A stretch of DNA of 64,000 nucleotides, taken from NCBI GenBank assembly GCA_963377175.1, contig CAUJNA010003001.1, forward strand, positions 1,765,924 to 1,829,923, written 5' to 3'. This document shows, piece after piece, positions 35,838-46,917 of this stretch. Each line of letters begins with the position of its first letter. The first letter of the stretch is position 1. This DNA is from Effrenium voratum. Taxonomy: Eukaryota > Sar > Dinophyceae > Suessiales > Symbiodiniaceae. The notes under the pieces were generated by a model. It was given only the letters and a program-made list of their open reading frames with translations. It was not told the origin of the DNA and ran no database searches. The translations under genes were made by a program, and so were the position numbers.

Positions 35838-36783
35838 ACCTGGTGTTGTTGGGGTTATAGTAATGCCTACTCACATCCTTCATTTTATAGTTCTACAGTC
35901 TACAGCCTCAAATTTATAGGAGCCAAATGGTGGGTTTTCCCGGGAGGTCCCACCGGCACCCAAGAGTGTTGAGCCTTGAAAACGATTTACCTCTTTCAGA
36001 GACCCAGTCCAATCCCATTTGCTCCCACTTTGAGAACCACCCTATCTTCTCTGTGAGGTTACTTGGTTGGATCTTTGGACCTTAGCTTGTTGGGAAACAG
36101 CGGATTTTCCATTGGACACTCAAAAAGTCAAACTTTATGCAGAGGAGTCAACAGCCAACCAAGTTCTGAGGATGCGTCTGAAGTAACGCATGTTCACGAA
36201 GCAAATTCGCGGCTCCATTCTGCATGTCATTGGGCCACGGGTTTGGAACTCAAACCACTGCGTTTCGCTGGCGGGAAACCATCCCTTCTAAATTTCTTTG
36301 AAAGTTGCTCGCGGGGCAAAGCGGTGGCTTTTTGTTCCCAACAAGCCTCAATGTCCTTTGTATTCCAAAAGGGAAATGCGAAACATCAGGGGCTGTTTCG
36401 GGCCCGTGGGGGTGTTGAATCGAGTTCCATTTTCTTCATTTTAGGCCCTGTGCAGAGACGAGACATAACTTCCTCCAGTGTCCACCAGCCCTTGCCTTTG
36501 GTATTTCCAGAGTGTAGGCCCGGCAAACCAGCGAACCAGCGAACAGAAAGCACGCAGTGTGAGTCCCGTTCGGCAGCATCTGACGAGGGCATTCAGCCAG
36601 CTCTCATGAGACAGGTTCACCAAATGCTTGGGGAGGAGGCGACCTATCTATGTTTGTTTCTCGAGAGATTCGCAAAGTCAGCAACTGCGTAATTCCCAAT
36701 ATTTCCCTTTTTGGTGGGATTACCTGTTGGGCCCATGCAAGGTGAGTATCCCTGGGTCGATGTATTAAGGGGAAATTTAGGGC

Positions 36784-36875
36784 AAGTCCCCCAGTAGTGA
36801 TCGTTTATTTGTTTGCGGGAGGGTTCCTCTACTCAAATAGACTACAGAGAGAAAGGGTACCACTGGAGGACCTAG
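36784..36875 (+). mobile_element. Family A element, internally shortened
   Basis: caagtcccccagtag to ccactggaggacctag; the block before the right TIR is deleted. Confidence 0.75.
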
Positions 36876-36903
36876 TGTGGGTATTTCCCTTTAACCTAGT
36901 ACT

Positions 36904-37016
36904 TCTCACTTCCTGAGTTGATGGACTTTAAACTTTTTGGAACGACCATTTTAGTGGTAAATAAAAAGTTCAGACTTTTTTTGGCCAGTCAACTTGGGAA
37001 GTGAGACTTGGTGGGT
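36904..37016 (+). mobile_element. Family D element
   Basis: tctcacttcctgagttg to caacttgggaagtgaga: the clearest TIR pair of the family. Confidence 0.85.
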
Positions 37017-37130
37017 TGACAGTTTGACGATCAACTTATTGACAAGCCTCGAAAAGGTGAACCAGTGCACACCAATGCCCATGATAGAAAGCGCCACAGG
37101 GTCCCATGAAGGTTACCTGAAGGTTCATAT

Positions 37131-37225
37131 AGCCATGGTTCAATACCAATGGTACCAACCATTTTAGTCTATTTTAGTTGGGATTGGGATGTTCACTGGC
37201 GGTACGGGCTTTTCACCCATGGCCA
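37131..37225 (+). mobile_element. Family C element, shortened
   Basis: agccatggttcaataccaat to tttcacccatggcca; the gaattcaccaccca block is lost. Confidence 0.8.
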
Positions 37226-37418
37226 TATCCCTGCTTGTCTCTAAGCAGGATATGGAACCCCCACGCTTGGATAGGGTGAAAGCAGATTGCACATCTGCTC
37301 TTGTTTTGGCTACGTAAAGGGGAAGACTAAAACTAGATAGGGGAGTCGTGCCATCTACGTTCACCCAACTCTCAATTTACCCAACTCTAAATTCATACCT
37401 CCTAGGCAACCACTCCCG

Positions 37419-37463
37419 CTAGGAGTTGGACCAGCGCAGGCGCAGTCGCTCGTTCTCGCCGAC
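37419..37463 (-). CDS. Putative terminal exon, unknown protein
   Basis: On the minus strand an acceptor ctcag|G opens a 14-codon frame ending ERLRLRWSNS and TAG. GC-rich, unlike its surroundings. The plus strand also offers AG|G here, so strand is uncertain. No family recognised. Confidence 0.3.
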   Translation of the reverse strand, partial: VGENERLRLRWSNS

Positions 37464-38184
37464 CTGAGAGCGATACATTTTTTCTCTCTCCTGTTTCACA
37501 CCTTTGGAGTGGGACCAGTCATTGAACCCGGATTCGTCCAAAAAGGGGTCGGTTTTCCTTCGGTTTCCCTTGTAGTTGAAACACTTTTTTGGCCCCATCG
37601 CCATAAACGAGAAGATCAGTGAGTTTTAGTTACCCCACTCCAGGCGCAATCATTCTTCAATTCAGCCTATATTTGAGCTGTTGGCGGTGTCTCGCCAAAA
37701 GCGAGCTTCACCTTGGCACGGGTGGGAAAGTCGACGAATCGCAGCTCGCCAAAAGGCGCCCGGAGTGGCAGCGGTGCCGTCCTTCGGCGGTGTGGGCACA
37801 ATGACAAAAGGCGAGTCAAACCTACCAATTGGTCGGGGCAACCTGGCCACCCCAAAACCCGACAAAGAAAGTCGCAGCATCGACCCGCAGCGAAATCAGC
37901 CAGCAAGAAAAGAGCGTCTCCTCAATGCTTCAAGTATGCTTGTTTCGTATGTTTCGTAGTTTTCCATTTTTTTGTGTGTTCTGTTCATTTTTAGTGGGGG
38001 CAGAACCAATCCAAACCACCCATTTTTCGGTCCGCATGGGGACTAGGAGGGTTCGTGCTGTTGGGCGATGCTTGGCTGTTCTTTAAAAGGTGCTCAAGGG
38101 TCAGGGGTTCATTCGGAAGAATCTCTGGCTACTCCGCGGGCCTGGGCGGGCATCACGGTGCACCAGACCTCAGACATGGTTTCC

Positions 38185-38414
38185 TCACTCCCTGAGTTCC
38201 GGGACTTTCGTCACTTGGCCATGGTTCAAAACCAATGGTACCATTTTGGGATGGCTGCACCACCCATGTTAGTCTATTTTAGTGGTTGGATTGGGATGTT
38301 CACTGATTCACTGGGGGTACGGGGTATTGACCCATGGCCACTTTTCGGGAAGACCATCTTGGCAAGCAACAAGTTTGGACTTTTCTTGGGCCAGTCCACT
38401 CCTTGGTTCTCACC
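38185..38414 (+). mobile_element. Family D element split by a family C insertion
   Basis: tcactccctgagttccggga on the left and gggccagtccactccttggt on the right of the family C copy at 38216-38340. Confidence 0.75.
38216..38340 (+). mobile_element. Family C element nested in a family D element
   Basis: Both TIRs are complete (tggccatggttcaaaacc / ttgacccatggcca). The family D halves lie directly on each side (38185-38215 and 38341-38414). Confidence 0.85.
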
Positions 38415-38555
38415 ATGAGAATTGGAATGACCCCAAGAAAAAACCATCCATCCTTTGGCTCCTTGAGGTTCATTCACAGCCAGACTCGGTTCCCTACCTA
38501 TCGCACCAAGATGTCAAGTCCAATCCGGTGAAACGGATACATCCCCGAGGTTTTA

Positions 38556-38653
38556 GAGTGCCCTTCTCTCCCCTTTTTGGGGGAGGGGTTCCCCAAAATC
38601 GACTACAGAATAAAGTTGGTGCCAACTTATTCTAACCTCTCTACTGGAGGACC
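38556..38653 (+). mobile_element. Family A element, left end worn
   Basis: gtgcccttctctcccctttt through ctctactggaggacct. Confidence 0.75.
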
Positions 38654-38660
38654 TCTCTGT

Positions 38661-38760
38661 TGCCCAGTGGTGCCGTTTTTTTTTGTTTTTTAATGGGCAA
38701 GGGTTCCCCTTTAAACTGAAACAAAAAAAGCGTGCCCTTTTTTCCAGTGGCCACTGGGCA
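38661..38760 (+). mobile_element. Family H element (TIR TGCCCAGTGG)
   Basis: Starts tgcccagtggtgccg and ends ccactgggca: exact 10-bp inverted ends. Confidence 0.8.
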
Positions 38761-39589
38761 TCTGAGACCTAGTCCCAAACCTTCCTGATTTATCCGGGCA
38801 TCCAGCCAAACCCTGGTGGCTGACGGCTCGAGCGCGCCTGGGCGCCCCGACCTCCAGGCGGGTTCGACGCTGGCCTCAGCTGGGTTGGTGGTTGCGTGCC
38901 ATTTTTGGAGGGTAGCCTTAGGGTTGCCTTTTCAAGGGAGGCCAAACGGAGCACGCATTTTTGGCCCAGTTGCCCGGATTGTTTTGTACTGACACCGTGT
39001 TTTGTTAACCTGGTGTTTTGGGGGATACCCGGATTTGGACAGATAGCCAGTTGTTCCCTCGATTTGGCCATGCGTTCTGGAACATCTGCCTAGGCGTTCC
39101 AATGCAACTCATCAGCACGTTCAGACTTTCGAGCGGAAAATCCAGCGATTTTCGTGGGCTCAAGTTCTAGTCTGGCACAAACCACACATCTAGACTTACA
39201 CAAGCATTGATTGAAATTGATTGAGGTTCGTGACTGTTGATTTTTGCTTGTTGTGTTTATCTATGCTGCTGCATATCTGGAATGCGGGGAGTCGACCAAT
39301 TAAAACAAAATCCTGATACTTCCTGTTCTGGGTGGCTTAAATATCGCTTTTTGGCCCACTGGTTGAAATTCGCTTCGGGGATGTTTCAAGTTGACCTCTG
39401 AGAAACCCCGTTTTCCGCATTTTGCTCGATGGTTGGCTCGCTGAAAATTTTGTGTTTTCAGCCAATTGTTCTACCACGTGCCCGCATTTTGCTGGGACCC
39501 GGGTCCCACTCTGAACCAAGGGTCGAAAGGGCATCAGAACGGGGGGGTTGGGGCAGCGTATAAATCGTATAACTACTTTGAGTCATGAC

Positions 39590-39668
39590 CATGGGAAGTG
39601 ATTGAGCCCCTTCTGTGGTCGTTGATTGAACGGAAGTGATTGAGCCCCTTCTGTGGTCGTTGATTGAA
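39590..39668. repeat. 38-bp direct duplication
   Basis: ggaagtgattgagccccttc tgtggtcgttgattgaac occurs twice in a row without change. Confidence 0.9.
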
Positions 39669-40721
39669 CCAAGACTCCGGACGCCATTTTCATGTGGATG
39701 TGTGTCCACCCACCATTTGGAGGGTGTTTGGGGACCACCTTTGTCGAGGGAAATTTGTGATGGGTGCCTTGTTGGAGCTGTTTTAGATGGAAGCCAAGGG
39801 GCAAAACGCGCTTCTCGCTTCAGTGCCAGGGTGAAAGCACTGAGAGGAAGGGCTTGCGTCAATTGGGACAAACACCCATTTGATTGTTTGGAGTTGTTCC
39901 AAGGGGAAACTATGGAGCCATACATTGGGAGGTCAGATTTTGCGACAAAGCGGCTGTCAGTCAAAGAAGAAAGAGTAGCCACTCTTTTTTGAGGAACGCC
40001 CTTTCTCCTCTTCAGGATGCCAATCAGAGGTAGTCCCGTTTTTGAACATGCGAACCACAAAGAGTCTTATGCGTCCCTTTGCCTTTCAGAAAAAGGGGGT
40101 GACTCTCACAAAGAGTGGAGAAGCTTCTTTAGAATTATCCTCCAAAACAAGTTTGCTTTCGTTTGTTCATCTATGTTAAGCTTACCTACACTTGCTTTCG
40201 AGTATCCTATTTTGGCCCCCTATATGTTCGCTCAATCTTTACTGAACATCAGTTGCATTCTTAGATCATTGACTATTCTGTTGGTACGCACTTTGTCCCT
40301 GTATCTTAGTACCCTCCCTCCCACTAGCCTGGAGCACGCCAGAAGAGGGGTGAACTTTCCCACCCGGACTGCACTGCAAAAACGCCAGCTTGGGAATGGT
40401 GAATCTTGATGCGTGGGGGTGAACCTCGCCAAAGTGTAGTGTCAAGGGCATCTGCCGATTATCGACTGTGGCTCACATAGGTTTTGCTGAAAGCGTCACT
40501 GCGAACTATGGGCATCGGCCCATCTTTTTGTTGGGGACGGGTCGCTTTGACGAAAATCCAAAAGGAAATGAAGGGGAACCAGCCATTAGGCCGGCTGCTT
40601 CACAAAAAAAGATGCCACCCTTTCTGGGAAACCAGGCACTTTGGCTGGGGAGTTCCCCTAAAATCAGTTTGTGTCGTGTTTGGTGTCTCGCTCAAAAGCA
40701 GAAGAAAGCCACCAAGCCAAG

Positions 40722-40882
40722 GGGAAGCCCTTCCCCTTTTCTATTCCGAAAACGCCCAAGAAGCCCCGCCTCGGCGCCGAATCGGTCGAGTCAATCGCGC
40801 AGATGCCGTCTGGAGCCTGCATTCCCTGGTGGCCCAAAGCTCAGAAGCTCAGCTCTGGTGGCCAATCCGCTTCCTAAGCGAG
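40722..40882 (+). CDS. Putative exon, unknown protein (53 codons)
   Basis: Flanked by ccaag|G and GAG|gtaagg. The frame includes RIGRVNRADAVWSLHSLVAQ. Other frames are also open here, so the frame and even its reality are uncertain. Confidence 0.3.
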
Positions 40883-42350
40883 GTAAGGGAAGCCAACCAG
40901 GGAAGGGGGAACCAGGGATATGGGAGGATTCCCCCGTTTGCACCTTGACGAAGTTTGAGATGGGAAATGGCGCCAAGGGAATCAATCCCCCATATTGTCA
41001 TATCCCCGCTTCCTGCGTATGCCCGCTTTTGCGTTTGTCGAAATCAGGGGTGATCAAACCACCTCGCCCATTGCCCGGGGTTTGAAGGGACAATCACCCG
41101 AATCGGGTTCCCCCCCCAAGAAAAGCACGGAACACACGGGACTTGAGCATCAAAAAGTCCATTTTACATGGGATGAGCATTGTTTGGAAAACCACGAGAA
41201 AAGGATGATTGATATTTCCCATATGGGAAAGATTACCCATGTTCATTTGGGAGCCAGGATCATTGATCCACCCTCGCATGGCTGTTTCTCCAAATTCGGG
41301 GCCCCTGCAGATGGCGGGTTTCCTCTTGGTTTCCTTTCATTACCAAACATGGTTTCCAATATTTTAGGGTAGGGAATCCTTTTGTTGAAGCTCAGTCGAT
41401 TGAACAAGTTGTCACTTTCCTTTGGATCACACCCTCCCCACTAAGGTAGGATCTTCCCAAGTTCCCTGGACTTCGTACGTTTAGATATTGTCTGGACAGC
41501 TTTGGTGAAAAACAACAAGCAATCCACCGAAGTTGAGCAGAGTTCGGGTGAACGGGTTCAGTTTGGTAAACATGTTGTTTGGGTTATCAAGGTCATCCAG
41601 CGGAAACGGTTTTGTCCTCTTTGTTTGGTGCCTTCGGCACGTGCCAAAAAGGAAGTGACAACTCAGTGACAACCCCAACAACAACAGGACAGCTTTCACT
41701 TTTCCTACCAGGGTAGTTGGGCAGCAAATGGCGGACCCTATCATGTTCAGGCAAATTAGGCTTTGGCTCTTGACTTTGATTGCATTCTGATCTTGACTAG
41801 GCATGCACGCCAGCATCTAGAAATGGGCATTTTTGTGCAAGGAAACTAACAGCTGAGGTATCCCAGTTTTCCCCAAACGTGCGTTCGTCAGGTTGTTTTG
41901 TAAAGGGGACCTTTTGGACTCTCTTTTGTCACAACTTGTCAGCTGGTTGACCTTTTCGTTTCTTCTGACTTGAGTCCTATCTCACTTTGTCAGAAGGCGG
42001 CGTCCAACACGGAGCCAGGGTTGTGTATGCGTTTTGCGAGGCCAAACAGACCCCAGGAAGCCGCAGGGGTCTATTTCCCATTCGCACCTCTTCATAGATT
42101 TTGTGGGGAAACCCGTTTGGCTTGAAAATTTCAAGGGAACCTCAAAGGAAACCGGCACCCCATTTGAAGACAAACCGAATTTGATAGAATCGTTTGACAC
42201 CGTGGGCGTTTTTCGTGGCTTGGGATGTGGCTGCGTCGATATGGGCCAAGTGATTGCCAAAACACGAAGCCAGTTGGGACCACCTGGCCAAAAAAAGTCG
42301 ACCACATATAAAAGCTTAGGTTTCAGGTGGCACTTTCTTTCTTACCCAGT

Positions 42351-42430
42351 TGCCCAGTGGCGCCCTTTTTGCTCTTGTTGCGAACCAACCAAAAAATGGA
42401 TGCCCCTTTTGTTCCCATGGCCTCTGGGCA
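42351..42430 (+). mobile_element. Family H element
   Basis: tgcccagtggcgccc to ggcctctgggca with the same arrangement as 38661-38760. Confidence 0.75.
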
Positions 42431-42484
42431 GAGCTTAAGAACCCCCCAGCTTCTCAACGCTGCGACCGCATGACCATGGCTCAG

Positions 42485-42526
42485 GTACAATGCGACCACC
42501 GGCTATGAGGGCTGCCCCTATGGCAG
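42485..42526 (+). CDS. Putative 42-nt exon, unknown protein
   Basis: ctcag|G start and CAG|gctcga (GC) donor, following the same rule as the resolved genes. Likely reading YNATTGYEGCPYG. No family recognised. Confidence 0.35.
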
Positions 42527-42605
42527 GCTCGAGAGTCTGCGACAGGAAACGAGCAGCTCCCCGTTCTTTGGGGGTTCCTCGTTTGGTCGGCAGGATGAAC
42601 CACCA

Positions 42606-42716
42606 CTAGGTCCCCCAGTGCCCTTTGACCAACTTTTTCGGGGGAGGGTTCCCCTACTAAAATAGACTACAGCAAAAAGGGTTCCCTTCTTCTAACCTCT
42701 GTACTGGAGGACCTAG
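42606..42716 (+). mobile_element. Family A element
   Basis: ctaggtcccccagt and gtactggaggacctag ends; typical interior. Confidence 0.85.
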
Positions 42717-43225
42717 TTGGGGATTCTTCATTTGGTCGGCTAAAGGATGAACCGCCAAGTAAATAGAATTGGGCGGTGTTGTTTGTCAGTTTACCATGCC
42801 ACTGTTCGGCCCTGCCAGGGATTTCGAAGCAGCCCTGTTTTTATCCAGATTGCAAAGACTGTCGACATGTCCAGATGGGTATGCGTTAAAATAGAGCGGC
42901 CCTAAAATTGTAGTTTGCTTCTTGGCTTCTCTTCAAACCAAGCTGCAAAGCCTACCCTCGGAGAAAAAACGACAACAACTGTGAGTTTGCGATTCGGGAC
43001 ATGGGGATCTCTCCAAATGTTGAGCACGAATGGAAGCCATCGTCCCCCTTGCGGGAAACAAATGGTTTTGACAGTTGCTGGTGCAGACTTTTCCGCGCAC
43101 TTTTGGAGGTCTGGAAAAGGGGGTCGCGACCAGAAAAAAAAAGGGTTCTTCGGTCAGCTTGAACAATTGAACAAAGGTGGCACAGTCACCAGTGAATCGT
43201 TGGTCCCAAGTCTTGGGCTAGTCAT

Positions 43226-43332
43226 GGTTGTTGTTGGGAAACATTTTACATGTTTGCTTGTTGTGGTTTAGTAGGAAATCCCCACTTAATTGCTAAAATT
43301 TGAAAATAATTGCTCCCCTTCCAACGTCAACC
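43226..43332 (+). mobile_element. Family B element
   Basis: ggttgttgttgggaaacatt to ccttccaacgtcaacc, intact. Confidence 0.9.
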
Positions 43333-43497
43333 AAGTAGTGTGGCCTTGTGAGCCAGGTTGTTCTTTGGCTTCAAGGGTAGCAGTTGACGGAGTGTGTGTC
43401 CAAGATCTGTCTTTAAATGGGGGAACCTCAGGTGGTTTCCTCACATCGAATCAAAGTGGACCTCACCCCTCACCTGTGGTGCGAAAAAGCCAAAGAG

Positions 43498-43578
43498 GCG
43501 TTTGCCGGGCGATGTGACGGTCCCCACCGACGCCACCTTCATAGAGTACGTGGCAGTGGTCTACAGCCCCTCGACGGG
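43498..43578 (+). CDS. Putative exon, unknown protein
   Basis: Acceptor agag|G, donor GG|gtttct. The frame LPGDVTVPTDATFIEYVAVV has strongly C/G-ending codons typical of real exons here. No partner exons could be joined with confidence. Confidence 0.45.
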
Positions 43579-44114
43579 GTTTCTCCTGTGTTCGTCCGGC
43601 CAAACCCAAACCTGACATCCACCTCACCTCTTTGGGTCCAAACAATCAGGTAGGCCCCTCAAACGACTTCAAAGCGCATTCGGGAGGGCTCCCGAAATTG
43701 TCAACTCCCTCGCAGCCAGGTAAAGAAGGTGAGCAGAGCTCTGTGCAAATCTGGGTTCAACATATTCAACGCTGAGAATTGATCCCCACCAACCAGCACA
43801 AAGTGGAGGACCATTTTAAGATGAGCACAGCATGAACACCGTACAACCCCTGGTACCTTCCAGGTTGGGCTGAAGTACTCACCTTTCAGGAGCATCTTAT
43901 GCCAGATGCCCATCCCATTCTTGTTGAATGCCCTGGGGCAGTCAGGCTCGGGGCTTGTTGACGAACCAAAGGCCAGTTGGAAGGCTTCGCTGGGATTTTC
44001 CTCAACAAGTTGGACTTGGAGGGTTCGTTTGTTCGCAGCCTTCACCTTTCAACTTTGACCTGGAAAGGCTCAGCGCCAAACCACCGTTGCCACGCTTTCC
44101 GACACGGGGGAGTT

Positions 44115-44190
44115 TGCCACGCGCCTCGCTTGTGCGCGTCGACCGTTGCTCGCTTGTACACGTAGCTCCCTTACTCGCTTGTACACGTGG
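44115..44190. repeat. CTCGCTTGTACACGT repeats, left flank of a minisatellite
   Basis: Three copies of ctcgcttgtrcrcgt. They are the approximate reverse complement of the acgcgcaagtgag repeats at 44805-44975. Confidence 0.6.
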
Positions 44191-44229
44191 TCCTCGGAGG
44201 ACAGGGTTTGGAAGCAGTAAGCTGTGCGC

Positions 44230-44800
44230 TTTTTGAGCCGGTGTGCTTATCAGTTGGCACGCATGTGCGCAGTGCTGAGCGGTTGCACTTAAGCGGGTAT
44301 GCTCATCATTTGGCAGGCATGTGTGAAGCGCTGGGTGGCGGACTTGAGCGGGCGCTTCTGATTTGGCAGGCATGCACTTGTCCTGTTGGCAGGCGTGCGT
44401 GTGCTGTGCTGTGCGGTCGCAGTCACTTCTTACGTGGCAAGCGTGTGTGCAGTGCTGGCGCGCTTATCATTTGGCAGGCGTGCGTGTGCTGTGCTGCGCG
44501 GGCGCACGCGGCTATCCCGCGGCAAGCGTGTGTGCAGTGCTGAGCAGGCGCACTTATCATTCGGCAGGGTGTGCGCATTGCTGCGCGGGCGCAGTCGCTT
44601 ATTACGTGGCAAGCGTGTGTGCGCAGTGCTGAGCAGGCGCGCTTATCATTTGGCAGGCGTGTGTGCAGTGCTGCGCGGGGGCACTCGCTCATCAAGTGGC
44701 AAGCGTTTTCGCAATGCTGAGCAGGCGCACTTATCACTTAGCAGGCGTGCATGCAGTGCTTAGCAGGCGCACTTGAGCGGGCGCGCTTATCACCCAGCAC
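44230..44800. repeat. About 44-bp GC-rich minisatellite with alternating unit types
   Basis: One unit type carries gctgagcaggcgcacttatc atttggcagg, the other gctgcgcgggcgcagtcgct and ends gtggcaag. They alternate in the middle of the array, giving a dimer of about 88 bp. Confidence 0.8.
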
Positions 44801-44804
44801 TCAT

Positions 44805-44975
44805 GGCAATGCCCGCAAGTGAGACCGGCCAAGTGAGACCGGCGTGCGCGCAAGTAAGTCTGCATGGCGTGTGCAAGCGAGTCGCGGAGTACGCGCGCAA
44901 GTGAGTTTTGGGGTGTGCATATCACATTGACGAGGCAACGTGCGCAAGCGAGTCGCGCAGTATGTGCGCAAGGGA
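44805..44975. repeat. GCGCAAGTGAGT repeats, right flank
   Basis: Degenerate repeats of gcgcaagtgagt / gtgcaagcgagtcgcg, inverted relative to the left flank at 44115-44190. Confidence 0.65.
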
Positions 44976-44988
44976 GAGCTTTGGGGAG

Positions 44989-45144
44989 GGCCCCACCACG
45001 ACACTCAGACTAAGATGGCCTATTAGTAGAATCTTCAATTTTCATCATGCACAGCCGGTCGTTACCGGCCCCACCACAACACTCAGACTAAGATGGCCTA
45101 TTAGTCGAATCTTCAATTTTCATCATGCACAGCCGGTCGTTACC
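44989..45144. repeat. 78-bp tandem duplication
   Basis: Two consecutive 78-bp copies starting ggccccaccac and ending ggtcgttacc differ at only a few positions, so the event is recent. Confidence 0.9.
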
Positions 45145-45604
45145 TTATCCAACACCTCCCAATCACTGTTTTTCGACATCACTCGGCATGTTGGAAGCGG
45201 GGCAAGAAGTTGTTTGGGGAGGGGGCTGCTAGACATGTGTCTGAAGACAACGCCCTTGTTTCAGTTGGTTTACGCAGCAACTACTTCACACGCGGAAAAT
45301 TGCCGGCGCGGAACAAACATCCAAAAATTTCCAGCTGATTTGCTCATGGGTCACGATGGGAGGGATATGGGTGTTGGTTTCCTTTAGGCGTCCCGAGAAC
45401 GGGGGCACCGTTCCATGCCGGGCTTGATTTCGTCCTTAAAGGGGCCGCCCATCCAAAAGCTCCCAAGCCATGAGAACCAGGCTACATCCCCTTCCTTGTC
45501 CCTCTGGGCGTCTTGTTCGAGCTCCTGGTGACCAGAGGAGAGAAACCAATGGGCAAAACTCGAACGAATCAGTGATAGAAACGGTTTTTTGGAATGTGTT
45601 CCTT

Positions 45605-45960
45605 TAGATATGGTGGTCCCCAAAATGGTTGGTGTCCTTTTTCATTGTTTCCCTGAAAAGCCTTAAATTGGTTGGCCGGGGGTCCCCCCAAATTGTTGGT
45701 TTCCTTCTTCATCGTTTTCAGGAGGACCCCTAAATTGGTTGGTGTCCTTTGTTAATCGTTTGCCTGATGGTTCCCTAAAATAGTTGGCCTCCAATTGGTT
45801 GGTTTCCTTTTCAATCGTTTCCCTGGTCCCGAAAAAAAGGTTGGATTCCTTCTTTGATGAATCTCCGAAAAGGGTTGGTTTCCGTCTTAACAGTTCTGGT
45901 GGTCCCTTACAATGATTGGCTTCCTTTGCTATGGTTTCGGTGGTTTCCCAAGGAATTCGA
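45605..45960. repeat. Degenerate tandem repeat ttggttggtttcctt
   Basis: Six to eight diverged units of about 45-60 bp contain aattggttggtttcctt, atcgtttccctg and a run of c or a. Confidence 0.7.
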
Positions 45961-46164
45961 ATGGGTGTTTCTCGACATTCATTCCCTAGAATGGCAACGG
46001 GTCCCTTTGGTTTCTCTTCAAAAACCAACCAACAGGGAGTCCGAAATCCATTTTACAAGCTGCCCAGGGGAAATGAGGGAAGCCATATAGAATTCCCCTG
46101 ACAGCATCTAACTGGTAGGGTAACGGTTCAAAGGCAGTCCTGTATCCCCTGGTTCGATGCCGGT

Positions 46165-46275
46165 CTAGGTCCCCCAGTAGTGTCCTTTTCCATTTTATGG
46201 GGGCAGTGTTCCCCTACTAAAATAGACTACAAAAAAAGGGCACCCGTATTCTAACCTCTCTACTGGAGGACCCAG
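46165..46275 (+). mobile_element. Family A element
   Basis: ctaggtcccccagtag left, ctactggaggacccag right. Confidence 0.85.
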
Positions 46276-46691
46276 CGGTACTTTGAACAGTCCCTCTGAG
46301 CTGGGTCAGCTGGTCGCTCTTGATTGAAGCAGTTCGCGTGAAGCACAGTTGCATTTTGAGGGGCCCATTCTCAAAATTACCTTGCATGGGTTCATTCAAA
46401 CCAGCATTTGAAGGTTGATTTTTCGGATGTCACATTTTGGACCCAGTGGCAGCTGGCTAAAGACCACCTGCACGGGTCCAGGGCCTCCTTTCGATCGTTG
46501 TAGGTTGCCCACTTCTGGAAACTCATGGCACCTATGCATTTCAGTTGGGTCAACTGAATGCCCAAAAGGTCCAACCAATGGAATTCACACCCACCTGCGC
46601 CTTTCTTTTCTCGGAGGCCAACCCCCCGGGTTCAAAGACCCGCGAAAAGTCTGTGTCGCTTCTCGTCCCTCTTAAAAAGGGGTTCGCAGAC

Positions 46692-46790
46692 CTCACGTCC
46701 TGAGTTCCCGGACTTGAAACTTTTGCGGACCTTTTCAGTGGCAAGCAAAAAAAATGGACGTGTTTTCTTCAATCCACTCAGGAAGTGAGA
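46692..46790 (+). mobile_element. Family D element
   Basis: ctcacgtcctgagttcccgg to ccactcaggaagtgaga, 66 bp before an exon-like segment at 46857. Confidence 0.85.
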
Positions 46791-46856
46791 GACAGACCTC
46801 CAGACCCATCTCCAGCCACCGTTTTTTTTTTTTTCCCCGCGGATTTTTCGGCGCAG

Positions 46857-46917
46857 GGACTCGACAATTGTCGATCCTCGTTTTCACCGGCCTGACGACG
46901 CTGATGAACGCCACTGG
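46857..46917 (+). CDS. Putative exon, unknown protein
   Basis: Acceptor gcgcag|G after a T-rich tract, GC donor at 46918. The best frame is TRQLSILVFTGLTTLMNATG (codons mostly C/G-ending). A second plus frame stays open to 46998, and the minus strand is also open; treat the frame as tentative. Confidence 0.3.

Larger units (their letters stand above)
35650..40721. other. Repeat-rich region after the kinase gene
   Basis: Holds elements of families A, C, D, F and H, the 38-bp duplication, one possible minus exon (37419) and GC-rich patches at 37700-37800 and 38810-38880 that are open in several frames but not resolvable. Confidence 0.6.

Noticed and set aside
36063..36692. 209-codon plus-strand open frame
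   Set aside because: No codon bias, no recognisable motif, no splice-site pattern of the local type at its ends.
39458..40060. 200-codon minus-strand open frame
   Set aside because: It spans the 38-bp duplication and low-bias sequence; length alone is not support in this genome.
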